This document shows positions 7,486 through 15,214 of a DNA stretch of 35,606 nucleotides, in pieces. The stretch is taken from contig DATASA010000022.1 in NCBI GenBank assembly GCA_036269435.1, positions 1-35,606 on the forward strand, read 5' to 3'. A program made the position numbers and the translations under genes. Under the pieces are notes generated by a model, which saw nothing but the letters and a program-made list of their open reading frames with translations, did no database searches and had not been told where the DNA came from. Each line of letters starts with the position of its first letter. The first letter of the stretch is position 1. The stretch is from CADCTB01 sp036269435. Lineage in GTDB: Bacteria; Actinomycetota; Acidimicrobiia; Acidimicrobiales; AC-14.

Positions 7486-8349
7486 GTGTCCAGCGAAGTC
7501 ACCACCACCTTCTACGCGTCCGTCGACCAGGGAACGGAGCGCCTTCAGCGTTCCTGGCCCGGTCTGCTGGCCACCGGCATGGTCGGCGGGATCGACGTCA
7601 GCATCGGCCTGCTGGCCCTGCTCACCGTCGAGCACGCCACCGGCAACTGCCTGCTCGGCGCCCTGGCCTTCGGCATCGGATTCATCGCCCTGACCCTGGC
7701 CGGGAGCGAGCTGTTCACCGAGAACTTCCTGGTCCCGGTCAACGCGGTGGTGGCCGGCCAGGCGCCGCTGCGGGCGCTGTTCCGGCTGTGGGTCGGCACG
7801 CTGACGGCGAACCTGATCGGCGGATGGGTGATGGCCGGGCTGATCATGGCCGGCGACCCGGATCTGCGCTCGACCGCCCTCGACACCGGCATCCGGGTCG
7901 TCGACCACCCGATCGGCTGGTCGCTGCTGGCCGCAGCCATCCTCGGCGGCACCGTGATCACGCTGATGACGTGGATGGAGCGCAGCACGCCGTCGGTGCC
8001 GGCCAAGCTGGTGGCCGCGGTGTCGGCCGCCTTCATCCTGGGCGCGGGGCCCGTGGTCCACGCCGTGGTCAACACCCTCGAGATGTTCGCCGCCCTCCAG
8101 GTCGGCGCCCCGTTCGGCTACTACCAGGCGGCCCGGATCCTGGCCTTCGTCACCCTCGGCAACGCCCTGGGGGGGCTCGGCCTCGTCACCGTGCTGCGCC
8201 TCGTGCAGGTCGGGTCGGTCGCGGTGAGCCAGGAACGCCGCCGCCCCGAGACCCGCCAGGAACGGCGGGCAGCCCTCATTCCCCTCCCCCATCGCGACGA
8301 CGACCAGGAGCCGCCTCGTTCGTCTCGCCATACCGGGGCCGGTGATTGA
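7486..8349 (+). CDS. Formate/nitrite transporter (FNT) family channel
   Basis: A 287-residue membrane protein of the FocA/NirC family, pentameric channels for small monovalent anions such as formate, nitrite or hydrosulfide. Seen: six hydrophobic segments; the family signature GSELFTENFLVPV (73-85); and GPVVHAVVNTLEMF (188-201), where His 192 aligns with the conserved pore histidine of FocA. The last 40 residues are a charged, Arg-rich cytoplasmic tail. The GTG start at 7486 gives an N-terminus consistent with the family. The transported anion cannot be read from the sequence; no formate or nitrite enzyme is nearby. The 3' end overlaps the end of the convergent FAD oxidoreductase gene by 74 bp. 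Confidence 0.88.
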   Translation: MSSEVTTTFYASVDQGTERLQRSWPGLLATGMVGGIDVSIGLLALLTVEHATGNCLLGALAFGIGFIALTLAGSELFTENFLVPVNAVVAGQAPLRALFRLWVGTLTANLIGGWVMAGLIMAGDPDLRSTALDTGIRVVDHPIGWSLLAAAILGGTVITLMTWMERSTPSVPAKLVAAVSAAFILGAGPVVHAVVNTLEMFAALQVGAPFGYYQAARILAFVTLGNALGGLGLVTVLRLVQVGSVAVSQERRRPETRQERRAALIPLPHRDDDQEPPRSSRHTGAGD

Positions 8350-9664
8350 GCCAGCGTCGGTGTAGGTCCCTGGCCATGATCTCGCGGGTCTCGGCCAGCA
8401 CCTGACCGGGGGGTCGGTCCCGCCGGCGCAGCAGCCGGCCGGTCGCCCCCAGCAGCCGGGCGGGCGTGAGGATCTCGGACGGGCGGACGCGGTGGTTGAG
8501 CACGTCGAACCATCGGTCCACCGTGGCGGGGTCGTCGCCCATGCGGGCCAGCAGCTCGACGAACACGGCGGGGACCCGGCCGCCCTGGCCGAGGTCGCCG
8601 GCGAACCACGCCATCTCCCGGGCGTCCCGGTCGCGCCACCGCCACCACCGGGCGAGGGTGGCGTCGAGCGAGCCGTTCCCGCCCAGGCCGTCGGCGATGT
8701 CGGCGCTCAGTCGCTCGGCCTGGCGGACGGCGTCGGTGATCCCCTGCCCCGGCGTGGGGTCCTTGAAATGCCCGGCGTCGCCGACGAGCGCCCACCCCGG
8801 TCCGGCCGACTCGCGGAAGTAACTCGTCCACCGGGCGAACAGGACCGGCCGGCCGACCCGGCGGCCGCCGGCCACGACCGCGGCCACCGGCGCGCAGCGG
8901 GCGACGTCGGCGTCGAACGTGCCCTCGAGGTCGGCCCGGAACGCCTCGGCACGCTCGGCGGGCGCAATGCTCACGACGAGGTAGAGCCCACTGTCGCACG
9001 GCCACGAGATGACGAACTCCTCGTCCCAGCGCTGGGCGAAGAACGTGGTCGGCTCGGGGCCGGTCACCCCTTCGTAGTACGCCCAACAGGCCAGGCGCTG
9101 GTTGCGCACCAGGTTGTACTTGCGGGCCCTGGTCAGGCGGGCCACCGCGGAGCCCGTGCCGTCGGCCCCCACGACCAGCGGCGCCAGCAGCTCCGTCTCG
9201 GCCCCGCCGGCCGCGCCTTCGCCGTCCTCGACCTGGACGCGGACGCCGGCCACCCGCCCTCCCGCCTCGACCAGGCCGGTCACCCGCATGCCCGTGTGCA
9301 CGCTCGCGCCGGCGTCGGCCGCGGCGCCGACGAGCACCTCGTCCAGCAGCGTCCGGCGCACCGAGAGGAGCGGTCCGGGATCACCCGGGCGACGGGGCCA
9401 GCGCCGCACCATCGACAGGTGCTCGATGCGCAGGTCCACCTGCTCGATCCACGGCGCGCCGGTGGCCCGCAGCCGGTCGAGCACCCCGATGTCGGCGAAG
9501 ATCCGGGACGCGTCGTTCTGGAAGAGGTGGGTCGACAGCGTGTCGCTCGGAAAGCGGGCCCGGTCGACGAGGGCCACCTTCAGCCCCCGGTTGGCCAGCT
9601 TGGTGGCCAAGGGCGCGCCGGCGCACCGGGCGCCCACCACCACGACGTCGTACCGCTCGGCCAT
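8276..9664 (-). CDS. FAD-dependent oxidoreductase, geranylgeranyl reductase/aromatic hydroxylase-like
   Basis: A 462-residue flavoprotein. The N-terminal Rossmann motif is YDVVVVGARCAGAPLA (5-20), followed by the end-of-strand acid in VDRARFP (33-39). The second FAD motif is LVVGADGTGSAVARL (162-176) and the third is ALVGDAGHFKDPTPGQGI (291-308), typical of p-hydroxybenzoate hydroxylase and geranylgeranyl reductase relatives. It could reduce a prenyl chain or hydroxylate an aromatic substrate; the sequence does not decide. The ATG at 9664 is preceded by TACTGT exactly 6 nt upstream, fitting a leaderless transcript. Transcribed alone; it converges on and overlaps the FNT gene. Confidence 0.85.
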   Translation of the reverse strand: MAERYDVVVVGARCAGAPLATKLANRGLKVALVDRARFPSDTLSTHLFQNDASRIFADIGVLDRLRATGAPWIEQVDLRIEHLSMVRRWPRRPGDPGPLLSVRRTLLDEVLVGAAADAGASVHTGMRVTGLVEAGGRVAGVRVQVEDGEGAAGGAETELLAPLVVGADGTGSAVARLTRARKYNLVRNQRLACWAYYEGVTGPEPTTFFAQRWDEEFVISWPCDSGLYLVVSIAPAERAEAFRADLEGTFDADVARCAPVAAVVAGGRRVGRPVLFARWTSYFRESAGPGWALVGDAGHFKDPTPGQGITDAVRQAERLSADIADGLGGNGSLDATLARWWRWRDRDAREMAWFAGDLGQGGRVPAVFVELLARMGDDPATVDRWFDVLNHRVRPSEILTPARLLGATGRLLRRRDRPPGQVLAETREIMARDLHRRWLNHRPRYGETNEAAPGRRRDGGGE

Positions 9665-9978
9665 GGGGCGACAGTACGGCGCCCGGCCGGTGGCGCGGGA
9701 GCTAACCCCGGGGGCCGGCCTCGGCCATGACCCGGCGGTGCCGCAGGGCGGTCATGGCGGCGAACACGATGAGCACCAGCACGGCCGGGATACGTCCCGA
9801 CAGACGTCGCCCGGTTCGTTGCCACCGGCGGGCGTCCTAGCCAGCGGGACGCAGAGAAATCACTGCAGGGCCTGTTTCGCGCCCGCAGGATCCGGCTACC
9901 CTCAGAAGGCTGCCGGCCGCGCTCCGTATCTTTCCGGTCCGGTCCCGATGAACGAACTTCCCGCAGGAGGCACTCGCA
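9665..9978. other. Divergent intergenic region with two promoter-like elements
   Basis: A 314-bp gap between opposite starts. On the minus strand TACTGT (complement of 9671-9676) lies 6 nt before the FAD oxidoreductase ATG. On the plus strand TACCCT (9897-9902) is a candidate -10 for the protease gene; its upstream TGTTTC is a poor -35. AGGAGG at 9965-9970 is a strong ribosome binding site 8 nt before the protease GTG. The rest holds a short open frame described separately and nothing else I can identify. Confidence 0.45.
9702..9836 (-). pseudogene. Short open frame encoding one membrane helix, possible gene remnant
   Basis: Between two in-frame stops the minus strand reads 44 codons ending with IPAVLVLIVFAAMTALRH and a short polar tail, the look of a final transmembrane helix of a larger protein. 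There is no ATG near its beginning and no ribosome binding site; a GTG at 9782 would give 26 residues. It could be a decayed gene end, a tiny membrane protein or chance. Confidence 0.22.
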
Positions 9979-10827
9979 GTGACGCTCGCACCCCGCCGCC
10001 GGCGACCGGCTCAGGTCGCTCTCGTCCTCGCCCTCCTCGTCGCCTTCCCGGTGCTGGAAGCGGGCAGCCCGGCGTTCGCCACGCCGTCGTCGCGCACGCC
10101 GGCGGCGTCCAAGGGCGTCCACCCGGTCGCCGCCCCGACGTCCGACGTGCTGGTCACGCTGTCGAACCTGCTGGCCCGGCTCCTCCCGTCCCTGTCCCCG
10201 GCCGGCCCTGGCGTGGCGCCGTCGCTCACGTCCCAGGTCGTCGCGTCGACGGTCAGGGTCAACGGCGTGGCCTGTGGCGTCCGGCTGGCCGGCAGCGGCT
10301 TCTCGACCGCCCCGGACACGGTCGTGACCAACGCCCACGTCGTGGCGGGCGAGACGACCACCTCCGTCCTGCGGCCGGACGGCAGGACATTGCCGGCCAC
10401 CGTCCAGGCGTTCGACCCTGACCGTGACCTGGCCGTGCTGTCCGTGCCCGGCCTGGGCGAGCCGTCCCTGGCGCTGACCCCGGCCGCGGTGGGCGAAACC
10501 GACGCCATCTTCGGCCACCCGCTCGGTCAGGCCGCGATCACGGTGACCTCGGCCCGCATCACCCGGCGCCTCTCCATCGACATCGGCAACATCTACAACG
10601 AGTCCAGTGGCATCCGCCAGATCCTGGTCATGAATACGGTCCTGCAGCCGGGCGACTCGGGCTCGCCGGTCGTCAACAGTGCGGGCAACGTCGTCGGCGT
10701 GGCCTTCGCCTCCTACTCACTCGCCAGCTCGACTGCGTTCGCGGTGGCCAGCGAGGAGCTGGCCCAGGTGATGGCCCAACCCCGCAGCGGCGCAGTCAGC
10801 ACCGGGCCCTGTCTGGACGAGGGCTAG
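9979..10827 (+). CDS. Secreted trypsin-like serine protease, MarP-like catalytic domain
   Basis: A 282-residue chymotrypsin-fold protease with a signal-anchor or signal peptide (about 11-35). The catalytic triad is visible: His 120 in TNAHVV, Asp 150 in DPDRDLAVL and Ser 227 in PGDSGSPVV. Cys 99 (GVACGVRLAGSGF) and Cys 278 (TGPC near the C-terminus) match in place the disulfide pair of mycobacterial MarP, the periplasmic acid- and oxidation-responsive protease. Unlike MarP, this protein lacks the N-terminal four-helix membrane domain. The GTG start is fixed by AGGAGG 8 nt upstream. Transcribed alone, converging on the dCTP deaminase gene with a 34-bp gap. HtrA-like housekeeping is an alternative, but no PDZ domain is present. 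Confidence 0.88.
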   Translation: MTLAPRRRRPAQVALVLALLVAFPVLEAGSPAFATPSSRTPAASKGVHPVAAPTSDVLVTLSNLLARLLPSLSPAGPGVAPSLTSQVVASTVRVNGVACGVRLAGSGFSTAPDTVVTNAHVVAGETTTSVLRPDGRTLPATVQAFDPDRDLAVLSVPGLGEPSLALTPAAVGETDAIFGHPLGQAAITVTSARITRRLSIDIGNIYNESSGIRQILVMNTVLQPGDSGSPVVNSAGNVVGVAFASYSLASSTAFAVASEELAQVMAQPRSGAVSTGPCLDEG

Positions 10828-10861
10828 CCGTTTGGACCAGGGCTGGCCGGCTCGACGAGGG

Positions 10862-12007
10862 CTAAGCGGCGCCCTCACGGTTGGGCAGGAAGTGCTTGCC
10901 CAGCGTCTCCTCCTGCTGCTGGTACGAGGAGCCGATGCCCCGGCCGTAGAGCGTGGCCGGCTCCTCCAGCATGCGTTCGAAGGTGAGCTTGCACACCCGC
11001 TGGCCGTGCTCGATCATGAACGGCACGTCGTGGGCCCGGACCTCCAGGGCGGCGCGTGAGCCGGTGAAGCTTCCGGCCGGATCGAACCCGAAACCGGGGT
11101 CGAAGAAACCGGCGTAGTGGGTCCGCAGCTCCCCGCTGGTGGGGTCGTAGGCCGTCATCTCCGCAGCCAGGCCCGGCGGGATGGTGACCGCCTCGTCCGA
11201 CATGAGCAGGTAGAACCGCTGGGGCGTGAGCACGACCCGGTCGCCCTCCTCGCCCCGGATGTGCTCCCAGTACGCGTCCGGGTCGAGGCCGCCGACGCGG
11301 GTCATGTCGAGGAGCGGGGCGTTGTCCCGGGCCCGGTAGCCGACCCGCCCGGAGAGGTCGCCCCGGAGGTCGAGGCTGAGGAACAGGCCGTCGTGCATGG
11401 CCAGGTCGGCGTCGGCGACGGGCGCCCCGCCGGTGAACAGCAGCGGTTGGTCGTGATGGAAGGCCCGCAGGGCGTCGTCGCTCAGCTCCGGCCGCCCCAC
11501 CGACAGACGCAGCTGGTTGAGGGTCAGGTCCTCGCGCACGCGGATGGCGAAGGAGAGCGGGACGACCTCCAGGTAGAGGTTGCCGGTGTAGCCCTCGCGG
11601 ATCTCGTCGAAGCGGTAGCTGCCGTCGGTGATCACCCGGGTGAACACGTCGAGCCGGCCGGTCGAGCTCTTGGGGTTGGCCTTGCCCCGCACGCCCGGCG
11701 GCAGCGCCAGCCGCTCCTTGAGCGGGATCAGGTACGGGCGGTTGGTCTCGAGCACCGCGCCCTCGCGGTGCAGGTCGAGCTCGTCGATGATGTAGTCCTT
11801 GACCCGACGCTCGACAGTGTGGCGCCCGGGCAGGAAGCTGCACCGGATGCGGTAGGCGACCTCGCCCAGGCGCAGGTCCAGGCTGGCCGGCTGGACGTTC
11901 TCCCGGGGGACGGTGAACGGGCCGGCCGAGATCACGCCGGCATCGACCGCGGCGCACAGGTACTGGCTGGGCAGGACCCCCTCCTGGCCCGGCGGCAGGT
12001 TCAACAT
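10862..12007 (-). CDS. dcd: Two-domain 2'-deoxycytidine 5'-triphosphate deaminase
   Basis: A 381-residue protein made of two halves related to the dCTP deaminase/dUTPase fold, about twice the usual bacterial Dcd. Half one: QPASLDLRLG (39-48), NPKSSTGRLDVF (111-122) and the likely catalytic Glu in GNLYLEV (near 147). Half two: a matching HYAGFFDPGFGF (298-309) and ALEVRAHDVPF with Glu 322. The enzyme deaminates dCTP to dUTP, feeding dTMP synthesis. I associate this long form (about 365 residues) mainly with alphaproteobacteria. The ATG at 12007 starts 12 bp after the stop of the penicillin-binding protein gene, so it is probably the last gene of that transcript. Confidence 0.88.
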   Translation of the reverse strand: MLNLPPGQEGVLPSQYLCAAVDAGVISAGPFTVPRENVQPASLDLRLGEVAYRIRCSFLPGRHTVERRVKDYIIDELDLHREGAVLETNRPYLIPLKERLALPPGVRGKANPKSSTGRLDVFTRVITDGSYRFDEIREGYTGNLYLEVVPLSFAIRVREDLTLNQLRLSVGRPELSDDALRAFHHDQPLLFTGGAPVADADLAMHDGLFLSLDLRGDLSGRVGYRARDNAPLLDMTRVGGLDPDAYWEHIRGEEGDRVVLTPQRFYLLMSDEAVTIPPGLAAEMTAYDPTSGELRTHYAGFFDPGFGFDPAGSFTGSRAALEVRAHDVPFMIEHGQRVCKLTFERMLEEPATLYGRGIGSSYQQQEETLGKHFLPNREGAA

Positions 12008-12019
12008 GGCCGGTGAAGT

Positions 12020-13906
12020 CTACGGCGAGGGCTGTACAGGCGCGGCGGCCAGGAACTTCGCCGCCAGGGGCGCCGCCACCCGGCCGCCGACCCCGCCGCC
12101 CTCCACCAGCACGGCGAAGGCGAGCGAGCCCCGGTAGCCGATGAACCAGGCGTGGGTGGCGTTCGGGTCGGCGCCGCCGATCTCGGCGGTGCCCGTCTTG
12201 CCGGCCACCTGCTGGCCCGGCACGGCCGCGGCGGTGCCGGTCCCCGACTTCACGACTTCGGCGGTCAGATCCTTCAGCGTCGCGTCGACGGCCGGGTCGA
12301 GCGCGGTGACCGGGCCCTGGGGATTGTCGGTCAACAGCCGGGGCGGCCGCCATCCGCCCGACGTGACCGCGGCGGCGACGGTCGCCATCTGCAGCGGGCT
12401 GGCCACCACCCGACCCTGCCCGATGGCCTCCGAGGCCCGCTCGGCCGCGTCGGCGGGCGTCGGGAACCGCCCACCGGCGGTGGGCAGGCCCAGGTCGTAG
12501 GACGCGCCGAACCCGAACGTCGTCGCCGCCGCGCTGAGGGCAGCGTCGGAGAGGTTGGCCGACAGGGCGACGAACGCGGTGTTGCACGACTGGGCGAACG
12601 CGGTGCGGAACGTGCTCGCCCCGAGCGCCTCGCCCTCGAAGTTGTGGAACGTCTGCCCGCCCACGGTGGCCTGCGGCGGGCAGGCGACCGGCGTCTCCGG
12701 CTTGGTCCCGGCCGCGATCAGCGCCGCGCTGGTGATGACCTTGAACGTCGATCCCGGCGGGTACTGGCCGGCGAGGGCCCGGTCGAGCGGCTCCGTCAAC
12801 GGGCGGCTGACGACCGCCCGCACGTCGCCGGTGGCTGCGTCGACGGCGACGAGCGCGGCCGGCTGCGTCACCCCGGCGAGTGCCTGCTCGGCTGCGGCCT
12901 GGATGCGGGGGTCGAGCGTCGTGCGCACCGCTTGGGGCTCCTGGCCGGTGAACTGGAACAGGGTCTTCACCGTGCTCCCGCTCTTGGCGTCGACGATGCG
13001 GACGTCGCCCGACGGCGTGCCTGCCAGCCGGCGCTCGAACGCGCCCTCCAACCCTGACAGACCGACCTTGTCGCCGACGACGTACGGGGCGCCAAGTTGG
13101 GTGAGGCGCTCGGCCGTGACCTCGTCGAACCGGCCCAGGACGTGGAGGGCGAAGTCGTCGCCGAGCGACAGTCGCCCGGTGGTGCGCTGGAAGAAGATGC
13201 CGGGCACCGGCTCCAGAACCGGGCGGACCTGGGCGAAGCGGTCCGGGCGGAGGCGGGCGACGGCGACGAAGTAGCTCGGCTGCACGCCAGGCCCGGCGAG
13301 GTCGGCGTCGACCGTTGCCGCGTCCACCCCGAGCTGTTGCTTGAGGACCGCCTTGACCTGGGCCAGGTCCTTGATGCGATCGGGCTCGAGGCCGACGTCG
13401 ACGACGTCGGTGTTCGACACGAGCGCCGAGCCGTCCGAGCCGAGGATCGGCGCCCGGACCGGCCAGGTCCGCGTCCGGTCGAACCGCTGCCCCGGCCCGA
13501 GGTCCGGCTGCAACGACGCCGGTGTCCAGGCCACGCGCCAGGCCTTGGCGACCTTGCGCAGCTCGATCGTGCCCGGGTAGCTCCACCGGCCGAGGCCGGC
13601 GAGGTCCAGGTCGGCGGTGAACGGCGCCCGCACCGCTCCGCCGACCTGCCGCAACGGCCCGGCGGTGAAGCGGGCCGTCGTCACCTGCAGGTCGTCGTGC
13701 ATGGCGGTGACCGCGGCGGCGAGGTCGGGGGGCGGCGCGGCGACGAGCCTGGCCATGGCCGGCGCGTCGAACCGCTGCCAGGCGGCCAGGTAGGCCGCCA
13801 CCTCGGCGTGGGGCAGCGAGTCCTTCCGTGTGAGCACCACGGTCGCCACCCCGGCACCGACCAGGACGGCCAGCACCACCAAGCCGATCGTCATCCGTCG
13901 CCGCAC
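12020..13906 (-). CDS. Class B penicillin-binding protein with MecA_N-like (NTF2) domain
   Basis: A 628-residue membrane-anchored D,D-transpeptidase for peptidoglycan cross-linking. One N-terminal helix (about 6-26) is followed by an NTF2-like MecA_N domain (about 30-130), a dimerisation region (about 145-315) and the transpeptidase domain. Active-site motifs: STFK (386-389, the nucleophile Ser 386), SCN (440-442) and KTGT (570-573). There is no transglycosylase domain. Domain order resembles the MecA/PBP2a and actinobacterial PbpA-like proteins, but resistance to beta-lactams cannot be inferred. The start is ATG at 13906, with an in-frame ATG at 13894 as alternative. It sits 42 bp after the AcuC-like gene and 12 bp before the dCTP deaminase gene, probably one operon. 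Confidence 0.92.
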   Translation of the reverse strand: MRRRMTIGLVVLAVLVGAGVATVVLTRKDSLPHAEVAAYLAAWQRFDAPAMARLVAAPPPDLAAAVTAMHDDLQVTTARFTAGPLRQVGGAVRAPFTADLDLAGLGRWSYPGTIELRKVAKAWRVAWTPASLQPDLGPGQRFDRTRTWPVRAPILGSDGSALVSNTDVVDVGLEPDRIKDLAQVKAVLKQQLGVDAATVDADLAGPGVQPSYFVAVARLRPDRFAQVRPVLEPVPGIFFQRTTGRLSLGDDFALHVLGRFDEVTAERLTQLGAPYVVGDKVGLSGLEGAFERRLAGTPSGDVRIVDAKSGSTVKTLFQFTGQEPQAVRTTLDPRIQAAAEQALAGVTQPAALVAVDAATGDVRAVVSRPLTEPLDRALAGQYPPGSTFKVITSAALIAAGTKPETPVACPPQATVGGQTFHNFEGEALGASTFRTAFAQSCNTAFVALSANLSDAALSAAATTFGFGASYDLGLPTAGGRFPTPADAAERASEAIGQGRVVASPLQMATVAAAVTSGGWRPPRLLTDNPQGPVTALDPAVDATLKDLTAEVVKSGTGTAAAVPGQQVAGKTGTAEIGGADPNATHAWFIGYRGSLAFAVLVEGGGVGGRVAAPLAAKFLAAAPVQPSP

Positions 13907-13948
13907 GCCCGCCTCCTCGCTCCCGTCACCATTCTTGCCTGTCGAGGA

Positions 13949-15100
13949 TCAGCGCAGGCCATGGGCGGGGAACACCAGCTTCCTCACCCGATCCACGGTG
14001 CGACGTACCGCCTCGCGATCGCCGCCCGGTGACGCGAGCGGAGGATCTCCCAGCCGGGCCGGCACGTCCACACCGGCCTCGTGCCGCGCCCGTTCGACCC
14101 AGGCCGCCGGCAGCTCGTCGTCGAGGACGACGCCGGCCATCTCGGCGAAGTACGTCGTCCACGCCCGGGGCACCACCCGGGCCCACTGGTAGCCGCCGCC
14201 ACCGGTGGCGACCCACGCTCCGCCGCACACCTCGTGGGCCAGCTCGTGGAGCACGGCTCCCGCCCGCCGGTACGCCGACATCGTCAGGTTGAGGTTGGCC
14301 AGGGGGTCGGTGTAGTGGCTGTCGCAGCCGAGTTGGGTGACGAGGATCTCGGGTCGGAAGGCCTGCACCAGCGGGGGCACGACCTCCTCGAACGCCCGGA
14401 GCCAGTCGTCGTCGCCGGTGAAGGCGGGAAGGGGGACGTTGACGCTCGTCCCGGCCGCGTCGCCCTCTCCGGTCTCGTTCACCGCCCCGCTCCCCGGGAA
14501 GAAGAGCCCGCCGTACTGGTGCAGGGAGATGGTGAGCACCCTCGGGTCGGCGTAGAAGATGGCCTGCGGCCCGTCGCCGTGGTGGACGTCGACGTCGACG
14601 TACGCAACCCGGGCCACGCCGTGGTCCAACAGCCAGGCGATGGCGACGGCGGGGTCGTCGTACACGCAGAACCCGCTGGCCTTGGCCGGCATGGCGTGGT
14701 GCAGGCCGCCCGAAGGGTTGAAGGCGTGCTGCGCCCGCCCGGAGAGGACGGCCCCGGCGGCGACGAGCGTCGCGCCCACCACCCGGGCGGACGCCTCGTG
14801 CATGCGCGGGAACACCGGATTGTCCGGAAGCCCGAAGCCGAACTCCCACAGGCCGGCCGTCTGCCCGTGCCCGGCGCGGCGGACGGCGTCGACGTAGCGA
14901 GTCGCGTGGACGAGGGCCAGCTCCTCGTCGGCGGCGTCGCGGGCGGCGACGTCGGTGACCCGATCACCGTCGACGATGCCGTAGTCGTCGATGAGCCGGT
15001 ACGTCAGCAGGACCCGTTCCGGGCGCAGCGGATGCCCGCCGCCGTGGTCGTAGAGGAGCCCCGTGTCGCCGGAGCGCACGAGCTCGACGCGGTCGCTCAC
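13949..15100 (-). CDS. acuC: AcuC-like histone deacetylase family protein
   Basis: A 383-residue zinc-dependent deacetylase of the arginase/deacetylase fold. Seen: GGLHHAM with the catalytic His pair 134-135; the zinc ligands in YVDVDVHHGDG (Asp 171 and His 173) and in LGCDSHYTDPLA (Asp 260); and the transition-state tyrosine loop GGGGYQWARV. AcuC proteins remove acetyl groups from protein lysines, classically from acetyl-CoA synthetase. No acetyl-CoA synthetase or acetyltransferase partner is adjacent. The start codon is GTG at 15100; support is modest because no strong ribosome binding site is seen. It is probably the first gene of a minus-strand operon with the penicillin-binding protein and dCTP deaminase genes. 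Confidence 0.9.
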   Translation of the reverse strand: MSDRVELVRSGDTGLLYDHGGGHPLRPERVLLTYRLIDDYGIVDGDRVTDVAARDAADEELALVHATRYVDAVRRAGHGQTAGLWEFGFGLPDNPVFPRMHEASARVVGATLVAAGAVLSGRAQHAFNPSGGLHHAMPAKASGFCVYDDPAVAIAWLLDHGVARVAYVDVDVHHGDGPQAIFYADPRVLTISLHQYGGLFFPGSGAVNETGEGDAAGTSVNVPLPAFTGDDDWLRAFEEVVPPLVQAFRPEILVTQLGCDSHYTDPLANLNLTMSAYRRAGAVLHELAHEVCGGAWVATGGGGYQWARVVPRAWTTYFAEMAGVVLDDELPAAWVERARHEAGVDVPARLGDPPLASPGGDREAVRRTVDRVRKLVFPAHGLR

Positions 15101-15179
15101 GGACGCTCGTTCATGGTGGCCTCATCTTCCCCGGCCAGCCGCGCCCGATGCGCAGCACGGTCGCTCGGGGACCAGCAAC

Positions 15180-15185
15180 TACCAT
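15180..15185 (+). promoter_or_regulatory. Candidate -10 element of the proline-rich membrane protein gene
   Basis: TACCAT fits the actinobacterial TANNNT -10. A start site about 7 nt downstream would fall after the ATG at 15188, which favours the ATG at 15215 as the translation start. No good -35 was found. The AcuC-like gene starts divergently at 15100. Confidence 0.35.
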
Positions 15186-15214
15186 GAATGGAAGCTTCGG
15201 CGGAAGGGAGGCCG

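Noticed and set aside
10816..10865. Short repeats of the type GACGAGGGCTA around the end of the protease gene.
   Set aside because: Only two or three copies of about 11 bp; likely a small local duplication with no further structure.
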